Source of the DNA: Roseibium sp. HPY-6
GTDB taxonomy: Bacteria > Pseudomonadota > Alphaproteobacteria > Rhizobiales > Stappiaceae
Assembly (NCBI RefSeq): GCF_040530035.1
Contig: NZ_JBEWCD010000002.1
Coordinates: 2,773,793-2,837,792, forward strand
Direction: 5' to 3'
DNA: 64,000 nucleotides
Part shown: piece after piece, positions 25,935-34,323 of the stretch
Layout of the letters: each line of letters opens with the position of its first letter
Numbering within the stretch: position 1 is the first letter of the stretch
Notes under the pieces: generated by a model
Seen by the model: the letters and a program-made list of their open reading frames with translations, nothing else
What the model was told of the DNA's origin: nothing
Database searches by the model: none
Position numbers and translations under genes: made by a program

Positions 25935-28751
25935 TCAGGCGCCGTCGGTCGTGCTGATATCCAATCCGTCTTCCCCAGCCGCAATCGTCACTGTTTTCAG
26001 CTCTTCCCCGTTCATCTGCGCGGTGAGGAAGGCACGTGAGAGCTTAGGCAAGAGATCGTTGGTCAGGATGTTGTCGATCATCCGCCCGCCGCTGTCAGGG
26101 TCTCTGCAGAGCGACACGATATGCGAAACGACATCATCACCGAAGGTGAGTTCTGCGTCTCTGTTTTCCTTCACGCGTTTCACGATACGGTTAAGCTGCA
26201 GGCGAATGATAAATCCGAGCATGGACGGCGAAAGCGGGTAGTAAGGTATGGTCACTATCCGTCCGAGAAGGGCCGGCGGGAAGACGTCGAGAAGCGCCGG
26301 TCTGAGTGTTTCTGCCAGCGCCTCTGCATCCGGTGCGTTGGGATCGGTGGCGGCGAGATCCGGATCGCTTGAAACCGGTGCATCGAGCATGTGGCTTGCG
26401 GCATTCATGATGATGTCCGTACCGACATTCGACGTCAGCAGGATCAGCGTGTTGCGGAAATCGATTTTCCGGCCCATGCCGTCTTCCATCCAGCCCTTGT
26501 CAAAGACCTGGAAGAAAATCTCGTGAACATCCGGGTGAGCCTTCTCGACCTCATCCAGCAGGACCACCGAGTACGGTTTGCGGCGCACAGCTTCCGTAAG
26601 CCGTCCACCTTCGCCATAACCGACATAGCCGGGAGGCGCACCCTTAAGTCCGGAAACCGAGTGGGCTTCCTGGAATTCGGACATGTTGATGGTGATCAGG
26701 CTGTCTTCACCCCCGTAGAGCGTTTCGGCAAGAGCAAGTGCTGTTTCCGTCTTACCGACACCGGAAGGTCCGCACAGCATGAAAACACCGATCGGCTTGT
26801 CGGGATTTCCAAGCTGAGCCCGGCTGGTCTCAATCCGTTTGGCGATCATCGCCAAGCCATGCGCCTGGCCGATGACCCGCTTGTTGAGGCTGTCGGTGAG
26901 GTTGAGAATGGTGGCCATCTCGTCCTGCACCATGCGGCCGACAGGAATTCCGGTCCAGTCGGAGATGATACTGGAAACCGCCTCGTCATCGACATAGGCA
27001 TAGACCATGCGATCGTCTTCCGGAATTTTGGAGAGCTCCTCGCGCTTTTCTTGCAGTGCTGCGCGAATGGCTTCTTCGTCCTCCAGATCCACATCCAGGT
27101 CGAGCTCGATATCATCGATGGATACGATTGCCGGCCCCTCATGCTCGGGGTCTTCGATATCCGAGCTCTCCGGATGGGGTGCCGGCTCGCCGCCCCTCAG
27201 CTGGGTCAGGGCCGCATTCAGCCTGCGAATGGAGGCGACCAGATTGCGCTCGCGCTCCCATTCAGCGCGGACGTTCTCAATGTCCTGTTCGGTTTCCTCA
27301 ATGGCTGCATTGAGACCATCGAGATGTTCCTGGTGCTCCATGCCAAGTTCGGTATCGTTTGTCAGCGCCTGTTTCTCGGTCTCCAGAAAGCCCTTTCTGG
27401 CGATAAGATCGGACAGTTTCGCCGGTTGCGCTGCTTGCGAAATATTCACCCTGGCTGAGGCCGTATCGAGGACGCTGACGGCCTTGTCAGGCAACTGGCG
27501 CGCCGGGATGTACCTGTGCGACAACGAAACGGCAGATTTGACGGCGCTGTCCAGAATGCGAACCTGATGGTGTTCTTCCATCGGACCGAGAAGACCACGC
27601 ACCATCGCAAAACACTTTTCCTCATCCGGTTCGTCGACCTGGACAGGTTGGAAGCGCCTTGTGAGAGCCGGGTCCTTTTCAAAGTGCTGCCGGTATTCCG
27701 ACCACGTTGTCGCGGCAACAGTGCGAAGCGTACCGCGTGCAAGTGCGGGTTTGAGCAGGTTTGCCGCATCTCCTGTCCCGGCAGCGCCGCCTGCGCCGAT
27801 GAGCGTGTGAGCTTCGTCAATGAAAAGGATTGTCGGAACGATCGATGCGTGTACGGCGTCAATAACTGCGCGCAGACGCTTTTCAAACTCGCCCTTCATT
27901 GACGCTCCGGCTTGAAGAAGGCCGAGGTCTAGCGCGCACAAACGTGTGCCCAGAAGGGCAGGCGGCACATCACCGGCGACGATCTTCTGCGCGAACCCTT
28001 CGACAATAGCGGTCTTGCCCACACCGGCTTCACCCGTCAGGATCGGGTTGTTCTGGCGGCGACGCATCAGGACATCGATGACTTGCCGGATTTCCTCGTC
28101 ACGTCCAACGATCGGATCAAACTCTTCGGCACGTGCGCGGGCCGTGAAATCGACGGTGAACTGCGAGAGAGCATCTTCTCCGACACCGCTGCCGGGCGCC
28201 GCTTCTTCGCCATCTGCACCTGGTGCTGCGGCCGCCGCCTTCGGGCCTGATCCGTCAATTGGCCTCGCACCGACTTCGCTGGAAGAACCGGCAATCTTGT
28301 CAAGGTCGCGAACAAGGACGTCCCGGTTGATACCTTCAAGTGCAGCTGAATAGCTGCGGAACTGGCGCCAGGTCGATTTGTCGCCCATTGCCGCGATCAA
28401 TACATAGGCGGATCGGATTTTGTAGTCGCCATACCGAAGCGTTCCTTCAAACCAGGCACGCTCGAGTGCTTCCTGAAAGGGAGCTGCCATGGACGGCAGT
28501 TCCGTCTGATTGATTTTCAGGTCTGCTATGGCTTGTTGCAAATCTCCATGCACGCTGCCGACATCAATCCCGAAGTGGCGCAGGATGTGTACGAAATCGG
28601 TGTTTTCATCGCGCGCGAGATAATAAAGCCATTGGAGTATTTCCAAATGTCGGTGGCCCGAGCTCTTGGTGAGCCGCATGGCCTTTTCCAGGCAGTCATA
28701 ACTGATAGTGGTGAGTTTATTGGCAACTGTTTCAACAAGAATGTCACTCAT
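25935..28751 (-). CDS. clpV: type VI secretion AAA+ ATPase ClpV
   Basis: A 938-residue Clp/Hsp100 ATPase (TssH) that extracts contracted TssB/TssC sheath subunits for recycling. The N-terminal ClpV-N repeats (about 1-150) bind the sheath. The first AAA domain has Walker A GEAGVGKTA at 240-248, the middle coiled coil is at about 430-520, and the second AAA domain has Walker A GPSGVGKTE at about 661. An acidic insert in the middle region (about 515-560) is somewhat longer than in ClpB. Last gene of the minus-strand tssB-to-clpV operon, 25 bases after tssG. Confidence 0.95.
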   Translation of the reverse strand: MSDILVETVANKLTTISYDCLEKAMRLTKSSGHRHLEILQWLYYLARDENTDFVHILRHFGIDVGSVHGDLQQAIADLKINQTELPSMAAPFQEALERAWFEGTLRYGDYKIRSAYVLIAAMGDKSTWRQFRSYSAALEGINRDVLVRDLDKIAGSSSEVGARPIDGSGPKAAAAAPGADGEEAAPGSGVGEDALSQFTVDFTARARAEEFDPIVGRDEEIRQVIDVLMRRRQNNPILTGEAGVGKTAIVEGFAQKIVAGDVPPALLGTRLCALDLGLLQAGASMKGEFEKRLRAVIDAVHASIVPTILFIDEAHTLIGAGGAAGTGDAANLLKPALARGTLRTVAATTWSEYRQHFEKDPALTRRFQPVQVDEPDEEKCFAMVRGLLGPMEEHHQVRILDSAVKSAVSLSHRYIPARQLPDKAVSVLDTASARVNISQAAQPAKLSDLIARKGFLETEKQALTNDTELGMEHQEHLDGLNAAIEETEQDIENVRAEWERERNLVASIRRLNAALTQLRGGEPAPHPESSDIEDPEHEGPAIVSIDDIELDLDVDLEDEEAIRAALQEKREELSKIPEDDRMVYAYVDDEAVSSIISDWTGIPVGRMVQDEMATILNLTDSLNKRVIGQAHGLAMIAKRIETSRAQLGNPDKPIGVFMLCGPSGVGKTETALALAETLYGGEDSLITINMSEFQEAHSVSGLKGAPPGYVGYGEGGRLTEAVRRKPYSVVLLDEVEKAHPDVHEIFFQVFDKGWMEDGMGRKIDFRNTLILLTSNVGTDIIMNAASHMLDAPVSSDPDLAATDPNAPDAEALAETLRPALLDVFPPALLGRIVTIPYYPLSPSMLGFIIRLQLNRIVKRVKENRDAELTFGDDVVSHIVSLCRDPDSGGRMIDNILTNDLLPKLSRAFLTAQMNGEELKTVTIAAGEDGLDISTTDGA

Positions 28752-28776
28752 GGTATCGGCCTTTCAAATTTGAGAC

Positions 28777-30951
28777 CTATTGGTAAACGGTTGTATGTCG
28801 GCGGACGGGTCTGAAGCGCGTATCCGTCAGCATCTCTTCGTCTTCATCGAAATCGGCGTCATCTGCAGGTTCAGCTGCGATGGGTTTGAGCCATCCGATG
28901 TGACCAAGCGTGGCGGAGCTGTTGCTGTCCATCAGGACAGCGGAAGCGCACCGTTTTGGAAGCGCAAGCTCGATTTCGTATTCAATTTCCAGACCCAGAT
29001 AGAAATCGATCAGGTCGAAGAGCTTTTCGGTCCACGGGTTTGGTTTGGCGCGTGTCGGCGGGAGAAATTTTCGATACTCTTCAAGCGAACTGGTGAAGAT
29101 GCGGATCCGAATTTTTTCGCTGACGCTGTAAACCTTCGAGCCGACAATCGTGTCCATACCCAGCTGTCCGGCGCCTCCCGGCCCCAGTCCTCCAATGCTG
29201 AGCTGATCGTCGGGTTCGAGATGCAGCCAGGTGCCGACGCATTGATCGATCTCGACATTAACGCCGAAGACGCCCGTGATCAGGGACTTCAGGCGCGCAG
29301 CGCTTTTGGTCTTGGGCGACGTCAAGCCCGCAAATAGAAGCTTCAGCCGGTCATCAATCCCATCAAGGTTCTGGTAGACCTCGCTGCCGATCCCGATGCT
29401 GGACCCGATATAGGCAAGGAAACGGTCATCATCAGGCCGATCATGCTGAACGATCGGGCGCGCATCGGCCCAGGCCCGGAAGAACAATTGAACGAAGCGA
29501 TTGTTGAACAGGTCAAGGAAGCGCGGGAAGCTGTCTTCTCCCTGAAGACCGCGCATTATGGCTTCATCAGTATAGGCCGACGGCAACGCTCCCTGTGGTC
29601 CGAGCATGCCGAGAAAGCGTTCCAGAAGGATCAAGCCGTTGTCGGCATCGCGCGTTGCACGCTCGATCGTGGACGTCGGGAATTCGCTGGACGGATCCTG
29701 GCCAAAGCGCACGATGTCTTCCATCAGGCGACGGCTTTTTCCAACGCGCGGTGGCGCTGGTTCATCCGACTTCTTTGGACCCATACCGGTCGACGCAGCG
29801 CCGGGAGCGGTCTGTCCTTCAAGCATGCGCAGAACAGCGAGAAGGTCGTGTCCACCTGGGTGCTTTTGAATTCGCTCGCTTAACGCCGCAAGCAGCGATG
29901 CATATTGTTGCTGCACCGGTACTTCGATCCGGCTTTCGACCGGTGGCTCTACTTCCTCCGGTGCATTGGCTTCAGCCGAGGCACTTTCGCTCTCGTCAGG
30001 TTCTGGCGGACTGTCATCTTCCGCAGCGCTTTTCGTCGCAAGAGGTTCAATGTCGCTCGACGTATCAGCGGCTTCGACGCTAAAGGAGGCGGCCTCGAAT
30101 TCCGGTGTTTCTGTCTCCTCGGCCGAAGTGTCATTCACATCAGCAACGGGGTCTGCCGGAGCCTTGTCATTCGCATCGGCTTGGGTCGCATCCGTTTCCA
30201 TCGCAGCCGATGAAATCGGATCTCCAGGTTCCGGCCAGAGCTCTGCCGGTGGCTGGCTATCATCAGAATTTTCAGATGCCTGACTGACATCAGCCGAAGA
30301 CAAGGTGCCGTCGGAGCCGATATCCACTGAGCGCGCCACCGAAGCTTCATCCACGGCGGTGAACGTTTCAGAAGAATCCTGGTTTTCAGCAGCTTGTTGT
30401 ATCGCCTCCGCTTCTGTCGCAGGCGATAAAGTCGGTTCTTCAGATTCGGGCCAAAGCTCTAAAGATGCATGATTTCCGTCGGCTTCTTCAGATACTTGAA
30501 CTGTGTCATCTGAAGATGAACTGGCTTCTGGCTCGGGCTCCATCGGCCCCGCCACAGGCATCGCATTATCTTCGGTGAGCGCGTCAGGGGAACTCTGGTC
30601 TTCATTATCTGATCGTGTCGCATCAGTTTCTATCGCGGGCGACAAGATCGGTTCGTCAGACTCTGGCCAGAGCTCGGGAGAAGCCTGATCTGCCTCTTTG
30701 ACTGCGTCAGACACAGAGCCGTTTGTGCCGACTTCTGTGTTCAAGGAACTGTCAGTTGTGGCGGGTTCAGATTCAGTGCTTTGCGCCTCAACCGTCTCAT
30801 CCGGTTCTGGTTCGACTGGCGAAGGTGTTTCATCGGCCTCGGGCCACGCAGACTTCGAACCTGCAATTTGGACAATCGTCTTGTCGGCCGCAACAGGACC
30901 GCTTTTGGGCCTTACTTTCGTCGTGCCATCATCGTTGGAGCCGTCGCTCAT
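28777..30951 (-). CDS. tssG: type VI secretion baseplate protein TssG with a long acidic repeat extension
   Basis: Baseplate wedge component (with TssE/TssF/TssK). Typical TssG proteins have about 330-390 residues; this one has 724. The recognisable TssG core is residues about 345-724 (landmarks DLLAVLRMLEGQ, IVRFGQDPS, RFLDLFNNRFVQLFFRAW, LGPGGAGQLGMDTIVG). Residues 1-344 are acidic, Ser/Pro/Glu/Asp-rich and contain tandem 72-residue repeats. The start is the ATG at 30951 overlapping the tssF stop (ATGA). The frame is open and in phase throughout, so the extension is truly fused, not a second gene. Confidence 0.9.
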   Translation of the reverse strand: MSDGSNDDGTTKVRPKSGPVAADKTIVQIAGSKSAWPEADETPSPVEPEPDETVEAQSTESEPATTDSSLNTEVGTNGSVSDAVKEADQASPELWPESDEPILSPAIETDATRSDNEDQSSPDALTEDNAMPVAGPMEPEPEASSSSDDTVQVSEEADGNHASLELWPESEEPTLSPATEAEAIQQAAENQDSSETFTAVDEASVARSVDIGSDGTLSSADVSQASENSDDSQPPAELWPEPGDPISSAAMETDATQADANDKAPADPVADVNDTSAEETETPEFEAASFSVEAADTSSDIEPLATKSAAEDDSPPEPDESESASAEANAPEEVEPPVESRIEVPVQQQYASLLAALSERIQKHPGGHDLLAVLRMLEGQTAPGAASTGMGPKKSDEPAPPRVGKSRRLMEDIVRFGQDPSSEFPTSTIERATRDADNGLILLERFLGMLGPQGALPSAYTDEAIMRGLQGEDSFPRFLDLFNNRFVQLFFRAWADARPIVQHDRPDDDRFLAYIGSSIGIGSEVYQNLDGIDDRLKLLFAGLTSPKTKSAARLKSLITGVFGVNVEIDQCVGTWLHLEPDDQLSIGGLGPGGAGQLGMDTIVGSKVYSVSEKIRIRIFTSSLEEYRKFLPPTRAKPNPWTEKLFDLIDFYLGLEIEYEIELALPKRCASAVLMDSNSSATLGHIGWLKPIAAEPADDADFDEDEEMLTDTRFRPVRRHTTVYQ
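30028..30675 (-). repeat. three 72-residue (216-base) tandem repeats in tssG
   Basis: Each unit begins ELWPE(S/P)(D/E/G)(E/D)P; the first Glu falls at residues 93, 165 and 237, exactly 72 apart. A more diverged copy precedes them (AWPEADETPSP at residue 35). Units share the order ELWPE, SPA.E.(D/E)A, a run of acidic/Ser residues, and S.(D/E). The DNA copies have diverged, so the array is not fresh. Confidence 0.85.
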
Positions 30952-32945
30952 ATGATCCCCTTCGCGCCGATCCGTGGGGGCCACCTCATGATCACCCCGC
31001 GTTCGGTGGTCGCGATTACGCATTGGGTGAAATGATTTATCGATGCATATTCGGCCAGGAACCGGTCGAGAACCGCACCCAGAAGGAACGCGCTGGAGCC
31101 TTCGAAAGCCTTGTCATCAAGTGTAATCGTAATCTCCAGGCCGCGTGCCACCCCGATTCCTGATTTTTGCTGCAGCCGCCGTACCACGGGGCGCGTTGAA
31201 ACTGCGCGAACAGACTGTGCCTGACGATCGGCGGCATTGTCGGACAGTGGCGCGAACAGGCTTAAGAGATCCTTGAAGGAGCGACCATCCTGACCGGCCG
31301 CATCGTGTATGAGGCCTGTATGGTTGAGTACAAGAATATTGATAAGGCGCCAGGCAATCGCACCCGCGTGTCCTTCTTCGCCCAGCCTTTCGTTATACGA
31401 TATCAGCGGCGGGCGCGGATGTGTGGGACCGGCGACACAGTCCACTTTCAGATTGATGTCATCCAGGATACGAAAATCGCCAATGTCGGACTTGTCCGGA
31501 TTTGCGCCAACCGGCAGGTCTGCGGCGAGTGCTCGGTTCGACGCCATGACTTTTAGCGACAATTCGGCAAGGCGCTTGTTGCCGCTCTGCAGCAGGGCGG
31601 CTGCCTGGGCGCCACTGGAAATCGTTATGAAGGTTTCGGTCCCTATATAGGAACTCGGCTGCATTCTGCGCACTTCACTCGATGACTGCCGGCGGGGGAG
31701 GCGGCGAATGGTGTAAAACCATTCATGACCGGCTTTTTCCGTATCGGGTGCCACGCTGTAAAGCGGCTCAACGGAACGCTTTTCGCCACCGGAAAAATGG
31801 GCATTGACCTCGGTAACAGAATGCACTTCGTAGTCCAGAGGCCTTGTCCTGTCGGTGATGACGGCAAACTCGTGCTGTCCCTTCTTGATGGGAACACGAT
31901 CTGTCGCACGCTCGAATAGATTGACGGCCGGGGCCGTGTGCAAAGCGAATATCTTGCCTTCGACATGGGAGGACAGGCGCGACTCGGCTTCGTCGAACAC
32001 AAAGACGACTTCAAATGACTTCGCGTTGACGCGATCAAGGTAGCGGCGCAGACCGCTCAGACGGAACCCGAGAAAGCTGCGCGGAAAATTGAAGTAGTCC
32101 CTCAGATAGTCGAAGCCGACGAACAAGCGCCTGTCGTTGCGCAGCAGAGCGTCATCCTCGTCAAAACCCAGTTGTTCGACTGCGTTGACCGGAAAGCGTT
32201 GAAGGGATGCCTGACCATAAGCATCTTCAGTTCTGATATAGACGGCAATGGTGTGTCCGAAGATCTGCTCGTAGACTTTTGCGGCCAGGTCCAGCGGACC
32301 AACCAACCGAATTGGCAGCTCGTCTATCCGGCACCCGGCAACCTGGTATTCCGGCTTTTTCAGCGCTTCGTCGTCCGAAACCTCGTTTTCCCGGTCCTCG
32401 GCCATTCTGTGTGTCAATTTGATCGCAAGACCTGCGCGGACACGTCGGTCTTCGGCCATGGCGGCCCCGAGACCGGACACCTGAGCGGCGGAACTGAGAT
32501 ACTTCGCACCTGACAATTCCAAAGGCGTCAGCACGATTGGAGAGCTCAGTGTAAAGCGGCAACGAACCTCGCCCTGCCGCTCCCGGAAAACGGCTTCCAT
32601 GGGGGAATGCCTGCTTACCTTGATCCCGTTTCTCAGGTTTGCGTCACCGTATTTGGGCGTTACGCGCGCCAGGACCATGGAGGGGATCGGCGCAAGGGCG
32701 GAGGGATAAAGTTGTTCGAAGAGATTGGATGTGAATTCGGAGAACTCGTGTTTCATCTTAAGCTGAACACGGGCGGCGAGAAACGCGGTTCCCTCCAGCA
32801 ACCCCGACAGCATCGGATCGGAGCGGTCTTCCAGCAATCCACCCAACCGTTCTGCCACGGTGGGATAGGATTCGGCGAACGCGGCCCCTTGCTCACGCAA
32901 ATAGATGAGTTCCTGATTGTAAAGATCCAGAAATTCCCGGTTCAT
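30948..32945 (-). CDS. tssF: type VI secretion baseplate protein TssF
   Basis: A 665-residue TssF (ImpG/VasA) baseplate subunit, the largest wedge protein, that holds TssG in the baseplate. Landmarks are the N-terminal FLDLYNQELIYLREQGAAFAESYP, GLLEGTAFLAARVQLKMKHEF, and the C-terminal RGLEITITLDD and GAVLDRFLAEYASINHF. The start codon overlaps the tssE stop and the stop overlaps the tssG start (ATGA at both ends), so translation is tightly coupled. Length is a little above the average of about 600 but normal. Confidence 0.93.
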   Translation of the reverse strand: MNREFLDLYNQELIYLREQGAAFAESYPTVAERLGGLLEDRSDPMLSGLLEGTAFLAARVQLKMKHEFSEFTSNLFEQLYPSALAPIPSMVLARVTPKYGDANLRNGIKVSRHSPMEAVFRERQGEVRCRFTLSSPIVLTPLELSGAKYLSSAAQVSGLGAAMAEDRRVRAGLAIKLTHRMAEDRENEVSDDEALKKPEYQVAGCRIDELPIRLVGPLDLAAKVYEQIFGHTIAVYIRTEDAYGQASLQRFPVNAVEQLGFDEDDALLRNDRRLFVGFDYLRDYFNFPRSFLGFRLSGLRRYLDRVNAKSFEVVFVFDEAESRLSSHVEGKIFALHTAPAVNLFERATDRVPIKKGQHEFAVITDRTRPLDYEVHSVTEVNAHFSGGEKRSVEPLYSVAPDTEKAGHEWFYTIRRLPRRQSSSEVRRMQPSSYIGTETFITISSGAQAAALLQSGNKRLAELSLKVMASNRALAADLPVGANPDKSDIGDFRILDDINLKVDCVAGPTHPRPPLISYNERLGEEGHAGAIAWRLINILVLNHTGLIHDAAGQDGRSFKDLLSLFAPLSDNAADRQAQSVRAVSTRPVVRRLQQKSGIGVARGLEITITLDDKAFEGSSAFLLGAVLDRFLAEYASINHFTQCVIATTERGVIMRWPPRIGAKGII

Positions 32946-33493
32946 GCGGTCGCCCCGATAATCTTGATGCGGCCGAAGGCCGGGTCGACGTCAGCGACGA
33001 ACTCGCTTGCAACGCGTACCGGATCGCATCGAATTTCAGCTTTGATCAGAAAGCGTACCTTGAACGTATCGCTTTCGAATTCAGTGTCCCGAACCACCTG
33101 CAGGGTGCGTGGGTCCATGCGTGGTTCAAACCGGATAAGAGCTTCTCGAATGTCGTCCGCCAACCTTTCGATCCTGATCGTGTCCACGACATGGACAGAC
33201 AGGTCCGGCAGGCCGAAATTCAGGATCGATCGTTCAACCTCGGGAAAATCGGAGAGGTCCTGCGTGGAATTGAGGTTCACAGTGTTCAGCAATGCCTGGA
33301 GGTCGCGCCGTACTTCAGCGAGCAGCGTATGTTCGGTCACGCCATAGCTGCGGGAAAGACGGCGTCCTGACTTGAGGTTCTTTCCCTTGGCACTTTCTTT
33401 CTGGCGCTCCTGTGCAGCTTTGTAGTCCGGATCGTCCATAGCCCGGAAAGCCCACATGAGCGGCGAATGCATTTTCACTGTCGATTTTGCCAT
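32942..33493 (-). CDS. tssE: type VI secretion baseplate protein TssE (gp25-like)
   Basis: A 183-residue TssE with the phage T4 gp25/lysozyme-like fold that starts sheath assembly. Landmarks are LLAEVRRDLQALLNTVN, FPEVERSILNFGLPDLS, and the EIR motif-like region DIREALIRFEPRMDP. The Shine-Dalgarno region is weak; ATG 33493 is used, and an internal ATG at 33472 is an alternative. Coupled to tssF by a 4-base overlap. It lies 141 bases after hcp, whose terminator intervenes, so read-through or a separate promoter is needed. Confidence 0.88.
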   Translation of the reverse strand: MAKSTVKMHSPLMWAFRAMDDPDYKAAQERQKESAKGKNLKSGRRLSRSYGVTEHTLLAEVRRDLQALLNTVNLNSTQDLSDFPEVERSILNFGLPDLSVHVVDTIRIERLADDIREALIRFEPRMDPRTLQVVRDTEFESDTFKVRFLIKAEIRCDPVRVASEFVADVDPAFGRIKIIGATA

Positions 33494-33585
33494 CGGGAAC
33501 GCCCACGCGAATCCAATTCCGAAGACTTGTGAGAGGCAGGTGGCGCTCGCGTCAATTACGCCCAGATCATGAGAAGTGCCCCTCG

Positions 33586-33620
33586 AAAAAGAACGGCTGC
33601 CACCGGGTAGGTGGCAGCCG
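33586..33620 (-). terminator. strong rho-independent terminator after hcp
   Basis: Perfect 11-base stem (33594-33604 with 33610-33620), five-base loop; in the minus direction it is followed by GTTC and TTTTT (complement of 33586-33590). It would end most hcp transcripts before tssE. Confidence 0.88.
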
Positions 33621-33634
33621 CTTCGGCAAATGCC

Positions 33635-34120
33635 TTACTTCTTTTCGTTCGCAGCGATATCGAATGCGAACTCGGGTGCTGCACCCTTGGAACCGTCCGG
33701 CTTCTGTTCGGTGTACATGACTTTGTATTCACCGAAGTTCAGCGTCATGTTTGCGGTCACACGGTCTGCAGAACCACTTCCGCCAGTGGAGTAGCTGGTG
33801 ACAATGATGTCTTTCATCTCGAGCTTGAGATACTCAATCGGGGTATCACCAGCAGCCTTACGGGTAATGAACATGCCTTTCGGGATGTGTTTACCGGTTG
33901 AAAGGTGGTTCAAAAGCGCAGGTGCGGACTTGTCGACATAGATCGTCAGGCTGAGGTCCTGGAAATGCGCTTTACCCGAACCGGAACCCGAACCCATGTG
34001 GGTCGTACCGGACTGCGATGCTCCCCAGGACCAGGACAGAACATCGATCTCGTCCTTGTGGGTTTTGTCCTGAGCTTCACCCTTGATGCCTTCAAGCTTG
34101 ATAAATGAGTCAATAGCCAT
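33635..34120 (-). CDS. hcp: type VI secretion tube protein Hcp
   Basis: A 161-residue Hcp (TssD) that stacks as hexameric rings into the inner tube and also serves as effector carrier. Landmarks are MAIDSFIKLEGIKGEAQDK, IDVLSWSWG, the Gly/Ser-rich GSGSGSGKAHFQDLSLT and GEYKVMYTEQ. The start at 34120 has AGAGGA 9 bases upstream; the 19 extra residues of the longer frame are not Hcp-like. It has its own hairpin upstream (34283-34312) and a strong terminator downstream, which fits very high expression relative to its neighbours. Confidence 0.95.
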   Translation of the reverse strand: MAIDSFIKLEGIKGEAQDKTHKDEIDVLSWSWGASQSGTTHMGSGSGSGKAHFQDLSLTIYVDKSAPALLNHLSTGKHIPKGMFITRKAAGDTPIEYLKLEMKDIIVTSYSTGGSGSADRVTANMTLNFGEYKVMYTEQKPDGSKGAAPEFAFDIAANEKK

Positions 34121-34282
34121 TTTATGTAATCCTCTTTTGTTCAGTCCGGTATCAAATGACCGGTACCGTTCTTCCAATGTTTAACATTTACCTCGGGCCT
34201 TCTGGCCCAAACCCCTAGGCGCGTTTGCGTCTCGTTGCACCTCCACCCGGGTAAACCGGGAGTGCATCCATGCGGGATGCGT

Positions 34283-34312
34283 GTCATCCGGACGGGCCGC
34301 CGCCCGGATGAC
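34283..34312 (-). promoter_or_regulatory. hairpin in the tssC-hcp intergenic region
   Basis: GTCATCCGG and its complement CCGGATGAC (34283-34291 with 34304-34312) around a GC-rich centre. No T run follows. It may be an mRNA-processing or stabilising element upstream of hcp, and part of a 203-base gap that could also hold an hcp promoter. Confidence 0.55.
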
Positions 34313-34323
34313 AAGTTTGGAAA

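Noticed and set aside
26391..27458. 355-residue plus-strand open frame inside clpV
   Set aside because: Opposite strand of a well-supported ClpV gene; no recognisable domain.
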